Part shown: piece by piece, positions 42,569 through 52,515 of the stretch | Position numbering within the stretch: the stretch's first letter is position 1 | How the letters are laid out: every line of letters starts with the position of its first letter | Assembly (NCBI RefSeq): GCF_003665065.1 | Contig: NZ_RCHR01000002.1 | Span: 682,001-746,000 of the forward strand | Direction: 5' to 3' | DNA: 64,000 bases | Source: Oceanobacillus piezotolerans | GTDB lineage: Bacteria; Bacillota; Bacilli; Bacillales; Amphibacillaceae | The notes under the pieces: generated by a model | Told to the model about the DNA's origin: nothing | Database searches by the model: none | What the model saw: only the letters and a program-made list of their open reading frames with translations | Position numbers and translations under genes: made by a program

Positions 42569-43936
42569 TTAACTTGGCAGCTTTACCTTAACTCCTCGAT
42601 AGTAAAAACTGTATATTAAAACAGCAATCATGATTATAAGGGAAAAACAAATAAATATATTTCTATATATAATCTCTGAAGATAAACTTTCTTGAAGTGT
42701 TAATAATAGCCCGGAAATTGCGACTCCGACTCCCCCACCGAAAAATTGTATTAATTGTACGATACCTATCCCTGAACTGATTTGGGCCGTTGGAAGAATC
42801 CTTGTTACCTCGTTAGGAATACTTGTAGAAATTGCTGTAAAGCCAATACTTGCAAATATATAACTAGAAAGTATCGAATAGGAAGCTAAGGTAGATAACC
42901 CTGCAAATAGGATGGTGGAACTTAATAAAAATAATAGGCCAGCAATAATGATAGGCGCATTACCATAACGATCGATTAATCCTCCTATAAAATACCCACC
43001 AATCATAGCAATAACGGCTCCTGGAAAAATCATTATTCCTACCTCAATGGGCCCTTTTTCGAAAACAGTTGTTAAAATAATGGGCATTAAAAACAGATTT
43101 GAAAAATTGATGAAGAAAGCTGAACAACCAACAAATAGCAGCTTTGTATATTGTTTATTTCTTAGGAGAATCGGTGGGATAAACGGCTCTTTCGTTTTAT
43201 TAAGATATCTCCACCATACTACAAAAAGGAAAACAGTTCCTACTAAAATACGATATGAAGATGTGGATAGAGAAAGTAACAGCCCTGTAACACTAAGTCC
43301 AGTTAAAATGGCACCGTATAAATCGAAATGTCCTTTTTTAATAACCTCTTTCGGTAATAACTTTTGGAAGAAAGGAATAGTTAGGACAGAGAATCCGGTC
43401 ACAGCGAACAGATAATTCCATCCAAAATTTTGAGTGATTACTCCCCCTATTACAGGGCCTAAACCAAATGCCAATGAAGCAGCAGAAGCAATCATTGCCA
43501 TCGCTTTTCCACGGTTTGATAAAGGTATGTAGCGCCCAGCCATAATCATGCCCAATCCCATAGCAGCTCCTGCCCCAGCTGCCTGAAAAATACGTGCTCC
43601 CAATAATATTAAAAAATGAGTTGAAAAGAAACCGATTATCGATGCTATGCCTAAAATGCTAATTCCAAAGTATAGAAGTCTTAAAAGGGGAATAAAATCA
43701 GATAATCTACTAAATGCCAAAGTTGAAATAGCAAACATAATGGAATAACCGGAAACGAGCCAAGATGCCATCGATGAATTTAAGGAAAAATCTTTAATTA
43801 TAAAGGGTAATGCCACGTTAAACATTGTTGTATTCATTACGACTAGCAAGGTGGTAAAACTCCAAATGATAATGAGTTTATTCTCTTGAAAGGACACGTT
43901 ACTTTCAGTTTGGGAAGAAGGTAAAGTAGAAGACAT
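42569..43936 (-). CDS. MFS drug efflux transporter (DHA2/TetA-like)
   Basis: The protein has 455 residues with about 12-14 membrane helices. Motifs include 'MNTTMFNVALPFIIKDFSLN' in helix 1, 'ASWLVSGYSIMFAISTLAFS', the antiporter motif C region 'AFGLGPVIGGVITQNFGWNY' and 'GGLIDRYGNAP'. It probably exports drugs or metabolites by proton exchange. It is the third gene of an operon with TetR and thioesterase genes. Confidence 0.88.
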   Translation of the reverse strand: MSSTLPSSQTESNVSFQENKLIIIWSFTTLLVVMNTTMFNVALPFIIKDFSLNSSMASWLVSGYSIMFAISTLAFSRLSDFIPLLRLLYFGISILGIASIIGFFSTHFLILLGARIFQAAGAGAAMGLGMIMAGRYIPLSNRGKAMAMIASAASLAFGLGPVIGGVITQNFGWNYLFAVTGFSVLTIPFFQKLLPKEVIKKGHFDLYGAILTGLSVTGLLLSLSTSSYRILVGTVFLFVVWWRYLNKTKEPFIPPILLRNKQYTKLLFVGCSAFFINFSNLFLMPIILTTVFEKGPIEVGIMIFPGAVIAMIGGYFIGGLIDRYGNAPIIIAGLLFLLSSTILFAGLSTLASYSILSSYIFASIGFTAISTSIPNEVTRILPTAQISSGIGIVQLIQFFGGGVGVAISGLLLTLQESLSSEIIYRNIFICFSLIIMIAVLIYSFYYRGVKVKLPS

Positions 43937-44010
43937 TTGATCCCATCCTTATTTTTAGATCAATCAATGATTCCTTTGGATCCATGAGATAATACAAAAG
44001 CTAGTCATTG

Positions 44011-44457
44011 TTATTCTATTTTTAATCTTCTTCCGGCAGATTGTCCCTTTAAAATCATACATGTACTAGTAGAATGGGCCACGAGACTTTGCTTTTCATC
44101 ATATACATGACATTCCAGTAATCCGATGGATGAGCCTTTTTTTATTATTTTCCCCTCAGCTCGAAGTTTCGATTTAAAAATGGGCTTAAGAAAATTTAAT
44201 TTAATTTCTACCGTCGTAAAAATTTCATCGTCAGCAAGTGTACTAGAAAAAGCATAACCCATAGCAGCATCAGCTATATCGCACAATATCCCGCCATGTA
44301 ATGTACCCATCGGATTATGAAGTCTTTCAGAAGCTTCCAATTCTAAAACAACTCTGCCTTCCTCAACCTCTACCACTTTAAATCCAAGTACCTGTGCCAC
44401 TGGTGGACCAGGATTTTCTCCTGACATCATTTTCTTTAGACTTTCTAATTTACTCAA
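44011..44457 (-). CDS. PaaI-type hotdog thioesterase
   Basis: The protein has 148 residues with a hotdog fold: 'NPMGTLHGGILCDIADAAMG' carries the conserved HGG and Asp of PaaI-like thioesterases, and 'TTVEIKLNFLKPIFKSKLRA' follows. It hydrolyses acyl-CoA thioesters; the substrate is unknown. It lies between the TetR and MFS genes. Confidence 0.9.
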   Translation of the reverse strand: MSKLESLKKMMSGENPGPPVAQVLGFKVVEVEEGRVVLELEASERLHNPMGTLHGGILCDIADAAMGYAFSSTLADDEIFTTVEIKLNFLKPIFKSKLRAEGKIIKKGSSIGLLECHVYDEKQSLVAHSTSTCMILKGQSAGRRLKIE

Positions 44458-44537
44458 TATTTGATCCCTCCACTTTTTAATATAAATGATTAAACAAAGC
44501 CAAAGCCGCCCATTCTAGAACGCTCATTCTAAAAAGG

Positions 44538-45113
44538 CTAATCCAATACAGCCAAAGTCGAATCTATAATGTTTAGAATCTTCTCTTTATCATCTGTTGT
44601 TTTAGCCAGAACTCTTATACCAATAAATGAATTATGAATAGAGGCAGCTAATTTTCCCAGGTCAAGTTGATTGGATAATTCTCCACTCATTTGGCCACGT
44701 AATAATAGTTCGTATATGAATGTTTCTGTCTTACTAAAACTTTTACTAATCCTATCAGCAATTTCTTGATTATGTGCTGTTAATTCTATTGCTGTATTTA
44801 CAATTAAACATCCTGCTGGGCTTCCATCATTAGAGTAAACCGCCATTTCGAATAATTCTCTTATCGCTAACCTGACTGAAGTTATCGGTTTAATTTGTTG
44901 TTGTATTCTTCTCTCAACGTTCTCTTCGAAAAGCTGCAAAGCTCTTAGAAACAACGTCTGCTTATCACCAAATGTGTCATAAATACTTCGACGGTGTATA
45001 TTCATATGGTTAACTAAATCTTGCATCGACGTTTTTTCATATCCATTTTGCCAAAAGAGCACCATTGCTTTTCGTAAAACCCTGTTTTCATCGAATTCTT
45101 TTTGCCTAGCCAC
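44538..45113 (-). CDS. TetR/AcrR-family regulator
   Basis: The protein has 191 residues. The N-terminal TetR HTH is clear ('VLRKAMVLFWQNGYEKTSMQ', 'LVNHMNIHRRSIYDTFGDKQ'). The C-terminal ligand domain carries 'SPAGCLIVNTAIEL', typical of a subgroup controlling efflux or oxidoreductase genes. It probably represses its own operon with the thioesterase and MFS genes. Confidence 0.9.
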   Translation of the reverse strand: MARQKEFDENRVLRKAMVLFWQNGYEKTSMQDLVNHMNIHRRSIYDTFGDKQTLFLRALQLFEENVERRIQQQIKPITSVRLAIRELFEMAVYSNDGSPAGCLIVNTAIELTAHNQEIADRISKSFSKTETFIYELLLRGQMSGELSNQLDLGKLAASIHNSFIGIRVLAKTTDDKEKILNIIDSTLAVLD

Positions 45114-45276
45114 TTTTCCCCTCCTTTAAAAGGATAGTATCATTCTCAGAACATTAAGTAAAGAATAATCAAATTATTCTAATAAATATATTGAGTTTCA
45201 GTCGGATTTGTCAGACCCATTGACCTTAAAATTGCGTTAAAGTCGCTCCCTTCATTGGATGTAGTTCAATGCCTTT

Positions 45277-45388
45277 GGGGCGACTTTCGGGTGGTCTTGC
45301 TCAACTTTTCTGTGTTTCGGAGTGACTTTCGGGTGTCTCGCTTAACTTTCCAGTGTTTTGGAGCGACTTTCGGGAGGCCTCGCTCAAC
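45277..45388 (+). repeat. Tandem repeat of ~41 bp, 2.7 copies
   Basis: Three successive units begin at 45277, 45319 and 45360 with GGGGCGACTTTCGGG, GGAGTGACTTTCGGG and GGAGCGACTTTCGGG. Each continues with a CTCGCT/CTTGCTCAAC segment and a TGTGTTT or AGTGTTT end. Units are 42 and 41 bp; the last is cut after 29 bp. The rest of 45114-45631 has no gene that I can support. Confidence 0.8.
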
Positions 45389-45631
45389 AAATCATACATT
45401 CAGAGCTAGATTTTGAATAATAGCTTACTTTTTCGCCTTATACTGAGCTAAATCCATTTATTTCTAAATTGATCTTTCACTATCTTTTCTCTATAGTAAA
45501 GATTCAAAGTCAAATTTTTTAACTACGACATATCTCGTACTTTTTGTAACAGCAACTTCATACTCTATTAAAGCTAACTTTATAACTGTCTTATATAATA
45601 CAGGTGAAACAACTAAAAGGAGGAGATAGCA

Positions 45632-46816
45632 TTGTCAAATAATCAAAAAAGAACACTGTTAACAGTTATTCTATTGCTTGCATCGGTGTTATTGTTTATC
45701 CAGCCGGCACAAACAATTTTAGTGAATGCTACGTCAGGGAATGGCTCATGGTCTTCGCCATACACAGTTGCACAGGCAAACAGCAATCAGAATAATTCAA
45801 CAAAAACAGTTGAGGGGTATATTGTTGGGCAACCAGTATCCACCACTTCTGTCATTAGAAGCAACTTTCCAAATGATTATGCTTTTGCTTTAGCAGACAG
45901 TCCTTCTTCCACGAACACTAATGAAATGGTTTATGTTCAAATTCCATCTTCCTTCCGAACTTCATTTGGGCTAAAATCTAACCCTTCCTTATTAGGAGAG
46001 AAAGTAAAAGTAACTGGAACACTAACAGACTATTTTGCACATGCTGGACTAAAAAGTGGCTCTGCTTTTGAATTACAGAATGACGGCACAGCGCCGCCGG
46101 AAACGGAACCAGCTCCTGAAAATCCAGACACAGACGACTATTATAATGCAGCATATGGTAAAACAGGGGAACAATTAAGATCAGCTCTACATAACATCAT
46201 TGATGATCATACTGAAATCTCTTACTCCAATGTTTGGGAAGCATTACGCGAAACAGATGAAGATCCTAATAACTCAAATAATGTGATCCTCCTTTATACT
46301 GGCCGTTCGCAAGGAAAAAACACAAATGGCGGAAATGCGGATGACTGGAATCGAGAGCATGTCTGGGCGAAGTCGCATGGTGACTTTGGCACCTCAATGG
46401 GTGCTGGGACTGATCTCCATCATTTAAGACCAACAGATGCTTCAGTCAATAGTACAAGAAGTAACCTCGACTTTGATGAAGGTGGCAGAGAGCATACAGA
46501 GGCCTCTGGAAACTACTATGACTCGGATTCCTGGGAACCAAGGGATGAGGTTAAAGGGGATGTAGCTAGAATGCTTTTCTATATGGATGTACGCTACGAG
46601 GGTGATAGCGGTGAACTTGATTTGGAATTAAATGACCGGGTGAGTAATGGATCGGCACCCTACCACGGCAAACTATCTGTATTGCTACAATGGCATGAAG
46701 AAGATCCAGTTGATGACTTTGAAAGACGAAGAAATGACGTTATATACAATGATTATCAGCATAACCGTAATCCATTTATTGATCATCCGGAATGGGTAAC
46801 AGAGATTTGGGAATGA
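45632..46816 (+). CDS. Secreted endonuclease I with N-terminal OB-fold-like domain
   Basis: The protein has 394 residues with a signal peptide (residues ~8-33). Residues ~38-150 resemble the DUF6359/YhcR-type OB domain ('GSWSSPYTVAQANSNQ', 'VEGYIVGQP'). Residues ~165-394 are endonuclease I, with the catalytic segment 'DDWNREHVWAKSHGDF' and 'GTDLHHLRPTDASVNSTRSN'. It degrades extracellular DNA, for nutrients or biofilm turnover. The start is TTG with AGGAGGAG upstream. Confidence 0.9.
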   Translation: MSNNQKRTLLTVILLLASVLLFIQPAQTILVNATSGNGSWSSPYTVAQANSNQNNSTKTVEGYIVGQPVSTTSVIRSNFPNDYAFALADSPSSTNTNEMVYVQIPSSFRTSFGLKSNPSLLGEKVKVTGTLTDYFAHAGLKSGSAFELQNDGTAPPETEPAPENPDTDDYYNAAYGKTGEQLRSALHNIIDDHTEISYSNVWEALRETDEDPNNSNNVILLYTGRSQGKNTNGGNADDWNREHVWAKSHGDFGTSMGAGTDLHHLRPTDASVNSTRSNLDFDEGGREHTEASGNYYDSDSWEPRDEVKGDVARMLFYMDVRYEGDSGELDLELNDRVSNGSAPYHGKLSVLLQWHEEDPVDDFERRRNDVIYNDYQHNRNPFIDHPEWVTEIWE

Positions 46817-46845
46817 CTAGTAGATACTAATACCAATAGAAAATA

Positions 46846-46883
46846 AAAAAACGGGCCAATCTATGATGATTGGCTCGTTTTTT
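46846..46883. terminator. Bidirectional terminator between convergent genes
   Basis: AAAAAACGGGCCAATC and GATTGGCTCGTTTTTT form a 16-bp stem (one G-U) with a 6-base loop. It serves both the endonuclease and the acetate transporter genes. Confidence 0.9.
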
Positions 46884-46901
46884 ATCTAAATGCATCAAAA
46901 A

Positions 46902-47525
46902 CTACTTGTCTTCCACAAATATACCAAACGGTTTCCCTACTGGTAAAACAACTTTTCCGAAGTGTGGGTTTAATACAGCTGCAGCAGAACCGTAGAACGA
47001 GAGTAAAGCAATAAGCAACTCAGAGATTGCTGCTAGCATATGTGAAAATTCGTACATAATACCAAACGAACTTAGGGACAATCCGACAAATAAGAGATCA
47101 ATAAATACGAAGATGGAGAACAATACTTTATGAGTTTCCATGGCTCCAACTGTCATAAATATACTAAAAATTAAGTAGCCGACGAATGCGACACCCAATT
47201 GTTTCGAATCTGCGTTCGCAAGTAAGGGCTCACCAAATGCTCCCATTTGGATCATCCAAGTGGCACCAACCCCAAACCAGAATAGGCCAAATCCTCCGAA
47301 TGCTGTTGTACCAAATACATTGTTATGCTTCGAATCTAAAAAGCTTGCATATAGTTGAGCAAGACCGCCTAAGAAGAAAGCCCACGGTAAGATTAACGAG
47401 GTGCCATCTGTTATTCCTAATTTTTGTGATGATGCTACTAACGTAACCATTGCCAAACCAAACAGCCCTATTGCTGATGGATCAGCTGTTACGATTTTTA
47501 CTGAGTTATGATTTTGATTATTCAT
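46902..47525 (-). CDS. satP: Acetate/succinate transporter, GPR1/FUN34/SatP family
   Basis: The protein has 207 residues with six membrane helices. It begins with the family motif region 'ADPSAIGLFGLAMVTLVASS' (variant of NPAPLGL) and has 'FFLGGLAQLYASFLDSKHNN' and 'FGTTAFGGFGLFWFGVGATW'. It moves acetate or similar short acids with protons. GGAGG lies upstream of the ATG. Confidence 0.92.
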   Translation of the reverse strand: MNNQNHNSVKIVTADPSAIGLFGLAMVTLVASSQKLGITDGTSLILPWAFFLGGLAQLYASFLDSKHNNVFGTTAFGGFGLFWFGVGATWMIQMGAFGEPLLANADSKQLGVAFVGYLIFSIFMTVGAMETHKVLFSIFVFIDLLFVGLSLSSFGIMYEFSHMLAAISELLIALLSFYGSAAAVLNPHFGKVVLPVGKPFGIFVEDK

Positions 47526-47878
47526 AGATGCTATTTCCTCCTTGATGACATACCTACTAAGGATACCTAAGGTTGTCCACTTTGTCTATAAGAATTTGGC
47601 GGAGGAAAAATGTGTTAGTGCAATGGGGCTGTGCATTGGGGAGAATCAAACGTTGAACCATGATCCGCAAGCAAATTATTTCTACGATACTCTGCGTTAC
47701 TTACAGCTATTTTGGTCTAATTTCTTATTGTTCTTCTACGGGTATAATGATTAGTTTCCTTATCCCTTGGGAGTCTTCTGTCTGAGAATAATAAACTAAC
47801 CATTAAACTATATTAATTACCCGTTTTGAAGTATAAATAAACCTTATCGGCAAATATTTTTTGCTATTATCAAAATAT

Positions 47879-47907
47879 TTGAATTCCCAAATATTAACAA
47901 CTATAAT
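47879..47907 (+). promoter_or_regulatory. SigA-type promoter of the catalase gene
   Basis: TTGAAT (47879-47884) and TATAAT (47902-47907) are spaced by 17 bp. The other parts of 47526-47878 show no gene. Confidence 0.7.
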
Positions 47908-47922
47908 GGACGTGACTAATAA

Positions 47923-47956
47923 ATTAGAATAATTTTCGTTTGAATGTTATTCTAAT
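47923..47956. promoter_or_regulatory. PerR-like inverted repeat in front of catalase
   Basis: ATTAGAATAA and TTATTCTAAT form a perfect 10-bp inverted repeat with 14 bases between them. Each arm resembles part of the Per box (TTATAATNATTATAA). It lies just after the -10, the right place for PerR repression of a catalase gene. Confidence 0.6.
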
Positions 47957-48005
47957 AAACCCTTATCGTTAAATGAAGGGTTATTACAATAGGGAGGTTT
48001 TCATT

Positions 48006-49649
48006 TTGGCAGAGAATAAAGATAAGAATATTCCACATGCACAAGAGGTTGACCGCGAGACATTAACCACAAGACAGGGTCACCCTGTCACAGATAACCA
48101 AAACTTACGTACAATTGGGAATCGCGGCCCAGCTACTCTAGAAAACTACCACTTTATTGAAAAGATTTCACATTTTGACAGGGAAGAAGTCCCAGAGCGT
48201 GTTGTTCATGCTCGAGGAGCAGGAGCTTTTGGATATTTCGAAACGTACGGAAAAGTTGGAGATGAACCAGTTGAGAAGTATACACGTGCGAAAGTATTCT
48301 CAGGCGCGGGCAAACGAACACCATTATTAGTTCGTTTTTCTACAGTGGCCGGTTCGAAACAGTCACCGGAAACAGAAAGAGATCCGCGTGGATTTGCAGT
48401 CAAAATGTATACCGAAGATGGAAACTGGGATTTGGTTGGAAACAACTTAAAAATCTTCTTTATCCAAGATGCTATGAAATTCCCGGATATGATTCACGCA
48501 TTTAAAGCAGACCCTGCTTCAAACGTGCCAAATCCACAACGGATGTTTGACTTTGTATCTCGTTCACCTGAGGCAACTCATATGATTACATTCCTTTTCT
48601 CTCCGTGGGGTATTCCAGCAACATACCGTCACATGCAGGGTTCAGGTGTAAATACGTATAAATGGGTTAATGAGAAAGGCGAAGCAGTACTAGTGAAGTA
48701 TCATTGGGAGCCGAAACAAGGAATCCGTAATTTAACGCAAGAAGAAGCAAATGAAATCCAAGCGAAGAATTTCAGTCATGCGACACAGGATTTGTATGAG
48801 GCAATCGAACGCGGTGACTATCCAGAATGGGAACTATTCGTTCAAATTATGGAGGATGATTATCATCCGGAGCTTGATTTCGATCCGCTTGATGATACAA
48901 AACTGTGGCCTGAGGACAAGTTCCCATGGCTTCCAGTAGGTCGTATGGTACTTGACCGCAATCCAGTCGATTACCATGCAGAAATTGAACAAGCTGCTTT
49001 TGGTACAGGGGTTCTAGTTGATGGAATGGACTTCTCAGATGATAAGATGCTGCAAGGACGTACATTCTCCTACTCTGATACACAGCGATATCGTGTTGGG
49101 GCGAACTATCTGCAGCTTCCGGTGAATGCACCGAAAACGGACGTTCGAACAAATCAACATCGTGGTCAAATGGATTTCCGCGATAAGAAAGAGAATGGTG
49201 AAAATCCACATATTAACTATGAGCCATCCATGCTTGGCGGCTATCAAGAAGCAAACAAAGAAGAACGTGTACAGCATCGTCCACACTACAATGCTCAGGC
49301 CATGAGTGAACCAATTGACCGTCCAAATTACTATGGCCAAGCAGGCGAAACATATCGCAGCTTTGAGGATTGGGAACGCGACGATTTAATAAATAATTTA
49401 TCCAATGCTCTTGCTGTCTGTGATAAGAAAATTCAAGATGCCATGGTTTATCACTTCACTCAAGCAGATGAAGACTATGGTCGCCGTGTGAAGGAAGGCA
49501 TTGAGAAGAAAATGGAAGAATTGCAGAAGATGGAAAATAAAGTTCCTGGCCGTGAAGCAGGTCAATCGAAATTCGGTCAAGGTTCGTTAGCAGCAAATGA
49601 GGCAACAAAGGAAGCTGTTGATAAAGGGCATGAAGCTGATCCATATTAA
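48006..49649 (+). CDS. katA: Catalase, KatA type
   Basis: The protein has 547 residues of monofunctional heme catalase: catalytic His68 in '[16 protein letters not shown]', the conserved Asn in '[14 protein letters not shown]' and the heme-ligand region '[20 protein letters not shown]'. It detoxifies H2O2. The start is TTG at 48006 with GGGAGG upstream; the longer frame from 47973 includes that site. The C-terminal ~40 residues form a polar tail absent from the shortest catalases. Confidence 0.95.
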   Translation: MAENKDKNIPHAQEVDRETLTTRQGHPVTDNQNLRTIGNRGPATLENYHFIEKISHFDREEVPERVVHARGAGAFGYFETYGKVGDEPVEKYTRAKVFSGAGKRTPLLVRFSTVAGSKQSPETERDPRGFAVKMYTEDGNWDLVGNNLKIFFIQDAMKFPDMIHAFKADPASNVPNPQRMFDFVSRSPEATHMITFLFSPWGIPATYRHMQGSGVNTYKWVNEKGEAVLVKYHWEPKQGIRNLTQEEANEIQAKNFSHATQDLYEAIERGDYPEWELFVQIMEDDYHPELDFDPLDDTKLWPEDKFPWLPVGRMVLDRNPVDYHAEIEQAAFGTGVLVDGMDFSDDKMLQGRTFSYSDTQRYRVGANYLQLPVNAPKTDVRTNQHRGQMDFRDKKENGENPHINYEPSMLGGYQEANKEERVQHRPHYNAQAMSEPIDRPNYYGQAGETYRSFEDWERDDLINNLSNALAVCDKKIQDAMVYHFTQADEDYGRRVKEGIEKKMEELQKMENKVPGREAGQSKFGQGSLAANEATKEAVDKGHEADPY

Positions 49650-49666
49650 TAGAAAGTAAAAAAATA

Positions 49667-49700
49667 AAGGGGACAGGATTGGCTTTCTGTCCCCCTTTTT
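49667..49700 (+). terminator. Terminator after catalase
   Basis: AAGGGGACAG pairs with CTGTCCCCCTT around a 10-base loop, followed by TTT. It begins 18 bp after the stop. Confidence 0.85.
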
Positions 49701-49811
49701 AATTTGAAGAAGAAGTGCTCCTGTAGAACAATAATTTTATTTGAGCCGTTTACCTCTAAGGTGCCCTCCCCTTTCCATTACACTTCGTCCCAGAAACAAC
49801 ATAGTAGATAA

Positions 49812-50222
49812 CTATGAATTAAGATTCTCCTTCTCATATGATGCCTGTTCCACGTTAAATTCTATCATGTTACCATCCGGATCCTGACAAAATATTTGCG
49901 CGAACCCACTCTTACTTTCTGGTTTTAATAATATATCTACACCTGCTTCTTCCAAATAACGACGGGTATCGTTATAACTTTTAACTCGAATCGCTAAGTG
50001 GCCGTCCCTGGAATCTAATTTCCGGCTTGTTCTTAATGTTTCTGAATCTTTATAAACGATTAAATGCAACTGTTGGTCGCCAATTTGGTACCAGGCCCCT
50101 GGAAAGTCAAAATTAGGCCGATCCAATTCTTTAAAACCAAGGATGTCTCCGTAGAAATCCTTTGCCTTTTCCAAATCAGTTACTGGTAAACTTACATGAT
50201 GAAACTCTTCAATATGAATCAT
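49812..50222 (-). CDS. VOC/glyoxalase-family protein
   Basis: The protein has 136 residues with a vicinal-oxygen-chelate fold of two beta-alpha-beta units: 'EFHHVSLPVTDLEKAKDFYG' with metal His, 'WYQIGDQQLHLIVY', 'GHLAIRVKSYNDTRRYLEEA' and 'CQDPDGNMIEFNV' with metal Glu. The substrate is unknown. ATG 50222 follows GAGG at good spacing; longer readings lack this. Confidence 0.88.
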   Translation of the reverse strand: MIHIEEFHHVSLPVTDLEKAKDFYGDILGFKELDRPNFDFPGAWYQIGDQQLHLIVYKDSETLRTSRKLDSRDGHLAIRVKSYNDTRRYLEEAGVDILLKPESKSGFAQIFCQDPDGNMIEFNVEQASYEKENLNS

Positions 50223-50326
50223 ATCTTTAAACACCTCATTATAAGTTTCTTGTACCATTTAATAGGATGTGCTCCCCTTGTTATGTGGTTACTTTAATTT
50301 TATCAAAGGGTGTCCTTTTTGTGTGC

Positions 50327-50370
50327 AAAAAAGCGTGATACTCACCAATTTATTGGAGGGTATCACGCTT
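50327..50370 (-). terminator. Terminator of the envelope operon
   Basis: On the minus strand AAGCGTGATAC and GTATCACGCTT form an 11-bp stem with a U-run. It lies 36 bp after the stop of the DUF4015 gene. Confidence 0.8.
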
Positions 50371-50405
50371 TTAATTGCTGGGGTTTTGTCCCAGCCTCTT
50401 TTAAC

Positions 50406-51611
50406 TTAATCACCAGGTGTGTAATCCACACCTTCCGTATACGTATTGCCTGCATCCCAAAGTAGAAATTCATTCACGCCGTGATCTGCGAGTGCTCGAA
50501 TTTGTGCTTCCACTTCTTCTGCACCGTAGTTTTTATAATTTCCGCTGCCAAGATACGAGGCAGTAAAGTCCTGCAGCCACGGCCTGCTTGTTGGCGGGTC
50601 TTCCATCTTACCGAGCACTTCTTTTTCTACTTTCATATATTCATCAATCACCTGGTATGGCTCAAGATCAGGTTTTGCTATATTAAAATAGCCGTTTCCC
50701 CAGTGGCTTGGGTAAATCATCGAAGAAATGACATCAACATTTTCCGATATTTTGGTAAAGTTCTGCCCAATACCCGGTGCTTCCGGTAAGGTTGCTGAAT
50801 AACCAAAAATATCAACTGAAACATCGACCCCATATGGTTTTAATTCCTGATAAGCATGTGCAACAAAATCCGTTACCGCATTTACGCGCTGCTGCACATC
50901 ATCTTCTTCTCCTTCATAATCACCGTGAGTATAATTTAATTCATCAGCCCGATTTTCAAATCCTTCTGGGAAACGAACGTAATCAAATTGAATCTCTTTG
51001 AATCCCATTTTTGCTGCTTGCTTAGCGATTTCAATATTGTAGTTCCAAACATCTTTCGAAAATGGATTAACAAAGTTTTCACCGCGCCCATTTTCCCAAA
51101 CACTTCCATCCTCATGCGTAAAGGATAAGTCCGGACGTTCTTGGGCCAGTCGAGAGTCTTTAAATACAACAATTCTCGCAATCGGGTAAATACCATTTTC
51201 TTCCACCGTCTTCATAAGCGACTCGCCGTCTACAATGTCTTTAGAAAATTTCTGCACGAGTTCATTTTCAGATTGCAAATCTAACATCATATCGCCGAAA
51301 TCATCCTTCACATCAATGACCATCGCATTAAGCTCTGTATCGTTTACTAAATCAACGAGTTTATCCATGCGCGCCCCGCCGGCTGAGTGACCGGTCACAT
51401 AAATGCCTTTCACTCCCTCTTCAGGGTAAGGGATTTCCACGCCACTGTCATAGGTAAATTGTTCGGGAATTTCCTCTGGCACTTTTAGAATTGGCTCTTC
51501 ATTTATTTTCAGCAATTTTGTTTCTAAATTTTCCTCCGCATACGCACCGTCTGTGGGCAGGCAGAACATAGTGATGAGCACTGCAGTACTAATTAAAAAT
51601 TTCTTCATCAT
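50406..51611 (-). CDS. Secreted DUF4015 putative glycoside hydrolase
   Basis: The protein has 401 residues with a signal peptide (LISTAVLITMFCLPTDGAYA). The TIM-barrel pattern of the DUF4015/COG1306 family is present: 'VKGIYVTGHSAGGARMDKLV', 'NAMVIDVKDDFGDMML', 'FKEIQFDYVRFPEGFENRAD', 'VDVSVDIFGYSA' and 'VDVISSMIYPSHWGNGYF'. Substrate unproven, likely a surface polysaccharide. The stop of the deacetylase gene overlaps its start by four bases. Confidence 0.88.
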   Translation of the reverse strand: MMKKFLISTAVLITMFCLPTDGAYAEENLETKLLKINEEPILKVPEEIPEQFTYDSGVEIPYPEEGVKGIYVTGHSAGGARMDKLVDLVNDTELNAMVIDVKDDFGDMMLDLQSENELVQKFSKDIVDGESLMKTVEENGIYPIARIVVFKDSRLAQERPDLSFTHEDGSVWENGRGENFVNPFSKDVWNYNIEIAKQAAKMGFKEIQFDYVRFPEGFENRADELNYTHGDYEGEEDDVQQRVNAVTDFVAHAYQELKPYGVDVSVDIFGYSATLPEAPGIGQNFTKISENVDVISSMIYPSHWGNGYFNIAKPDLEPYQVIDEYMKVEKEVLGKMEDPPTSRPWLQDFTASYLGSGNYKNYGAEEVEAQIRALADHGVNEFLLWDAGNTYTEGVDYTPGD

Positions 51612-52498
51612 TCCGCCTGTCCTCCTTTATTCGGACTATAGATCAAATCTGGATCAACTAATGTATAGCCTTTTTCACGCAATCCGGTAATTATCCCATC
51701 CAGTGCCTCTTTCGTCCATTCACGATCATGCATGAGTAAATTGGCGCCATCATTCAAATAGGCTGTGTTCACCATGATATCCGCGAGTGCCCCTGGCTCC
51801 TGATACTCCGGTTCCCAGTCATAGCCATATGTCCAGTTCATTAGCACCATATCTTCCTCTTCTGCAACCCGTTTCGTATAATCCGTATTCAAACCATGCG
51901 GCGCACGAAAGAAACGCGGACGCTCGCCGGTAATTTCCTCAACCAGATCATTTACTTTAACGATTTCCTCTCGTTGCTGTTCCTCGCTGATATCAGTCAA
52001 AGTTGGGTGAGTATATGTATGATTGCCTATTTCATATCCCATTTCATGGATTTTTTTCAGCTTTTCTTTCCCTTCTTCAGATTCCAAATACATCCCATTT
52101 ACAAAAAAGATCGCCGGTGCATCATGCTCTTTTAGAATTTCTGCCATTTCTACCGCATTTCCGTCTGGTGCATCATCAAATGTAAGCAATGCAACTTGCG
52201 ATTCTGCTTCTTCTGTCAGCGGTTCAACTGTGAAGTTTTCTGGGTTTACTTCATAAGAATAATCAACATTACTTTGCTGTGAATCTTCAAGTTCAGCTGT
52301 ACTATGCTCATCAACCGCTTCCTCTTCTGATTCCGTTCCCTCTGATTCTTGCCCTTCTTGATTCTCTATACTGCTTTCATTTTGCGTTTCTTCCTCTTCT
52401 GCAACTGCGTGCTCTACTTGGCCTTCTGCTGTACTTTGACAGCCGGACATTGCAACTAAAGCTACGATTGCAATAACTGATATGATTCGTTTCTTCAT
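51608..52498 (-). CDS. Polysaccharide deacetylase lipoprotein
   Basis: The protein has ~296 residues. The lipobox (ALVAMSGC) is followed by a long acidic Glu/Ser-rich linker (~25-75), then the NodB domain: 'VALLTFDDAPDGNAVEMAEI' with the Asp pair, the zinc motif HTYTHPTL and 'RPRFFRAPHG'. It de-N-acetylates peptidoglycan or exopolysaccharide. ATG 52498 follows GAGGAG; the frame from 52516 overlaps the upstream stop and is rejected. It is the middle gene of a three-gene envelope operon. Confidence 0.9.
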   Translation of the reverse strand: MKKRIISVIAIVALVAMSGCQSTAEGQVEHAVAEEEETQNESSIENQEGQESEGTESEEEAVDEHSTAELEDSQQSNVDYSYEVNPENFTVEPLTEEAESQVALLTFDDAPDGNAVEMAEILKEHDAPAIFFVNGMYLESEEGKEKLKKIHEMGYEIGNHTYTHPTLTDISEEQQREEIVKVNDLVEEITGERPRFFRAPHGLNTDYTKRVAEEEDMVLMNWTYGYDWEPEYQEPGALADIMVNTAYLNDGANLLMHDREWTKEALDGIITGLREKGYTLVDPDLIYSPNKGGQAE

Positions 52499-52515
52499 GT
52501 GGTACTCCTCTCTCA

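Noticed and set aside
45277..45388. CRISPR array
   Set aside because: Repeats are contiguous and degenerate with no unique spacers, and no cas genes are in the window.
47542..47754. Plus-strand open frame between the acetate transporter and catalase
   Set aside because: No ribosome-binding site, no recognisable domain, unusual composition; looks like chance.
51896..52476. Several plus-strand frames opposite the deacetylase gene
   Set aside because: Shadows of the acidic linker and NodB domain on the minus strand.
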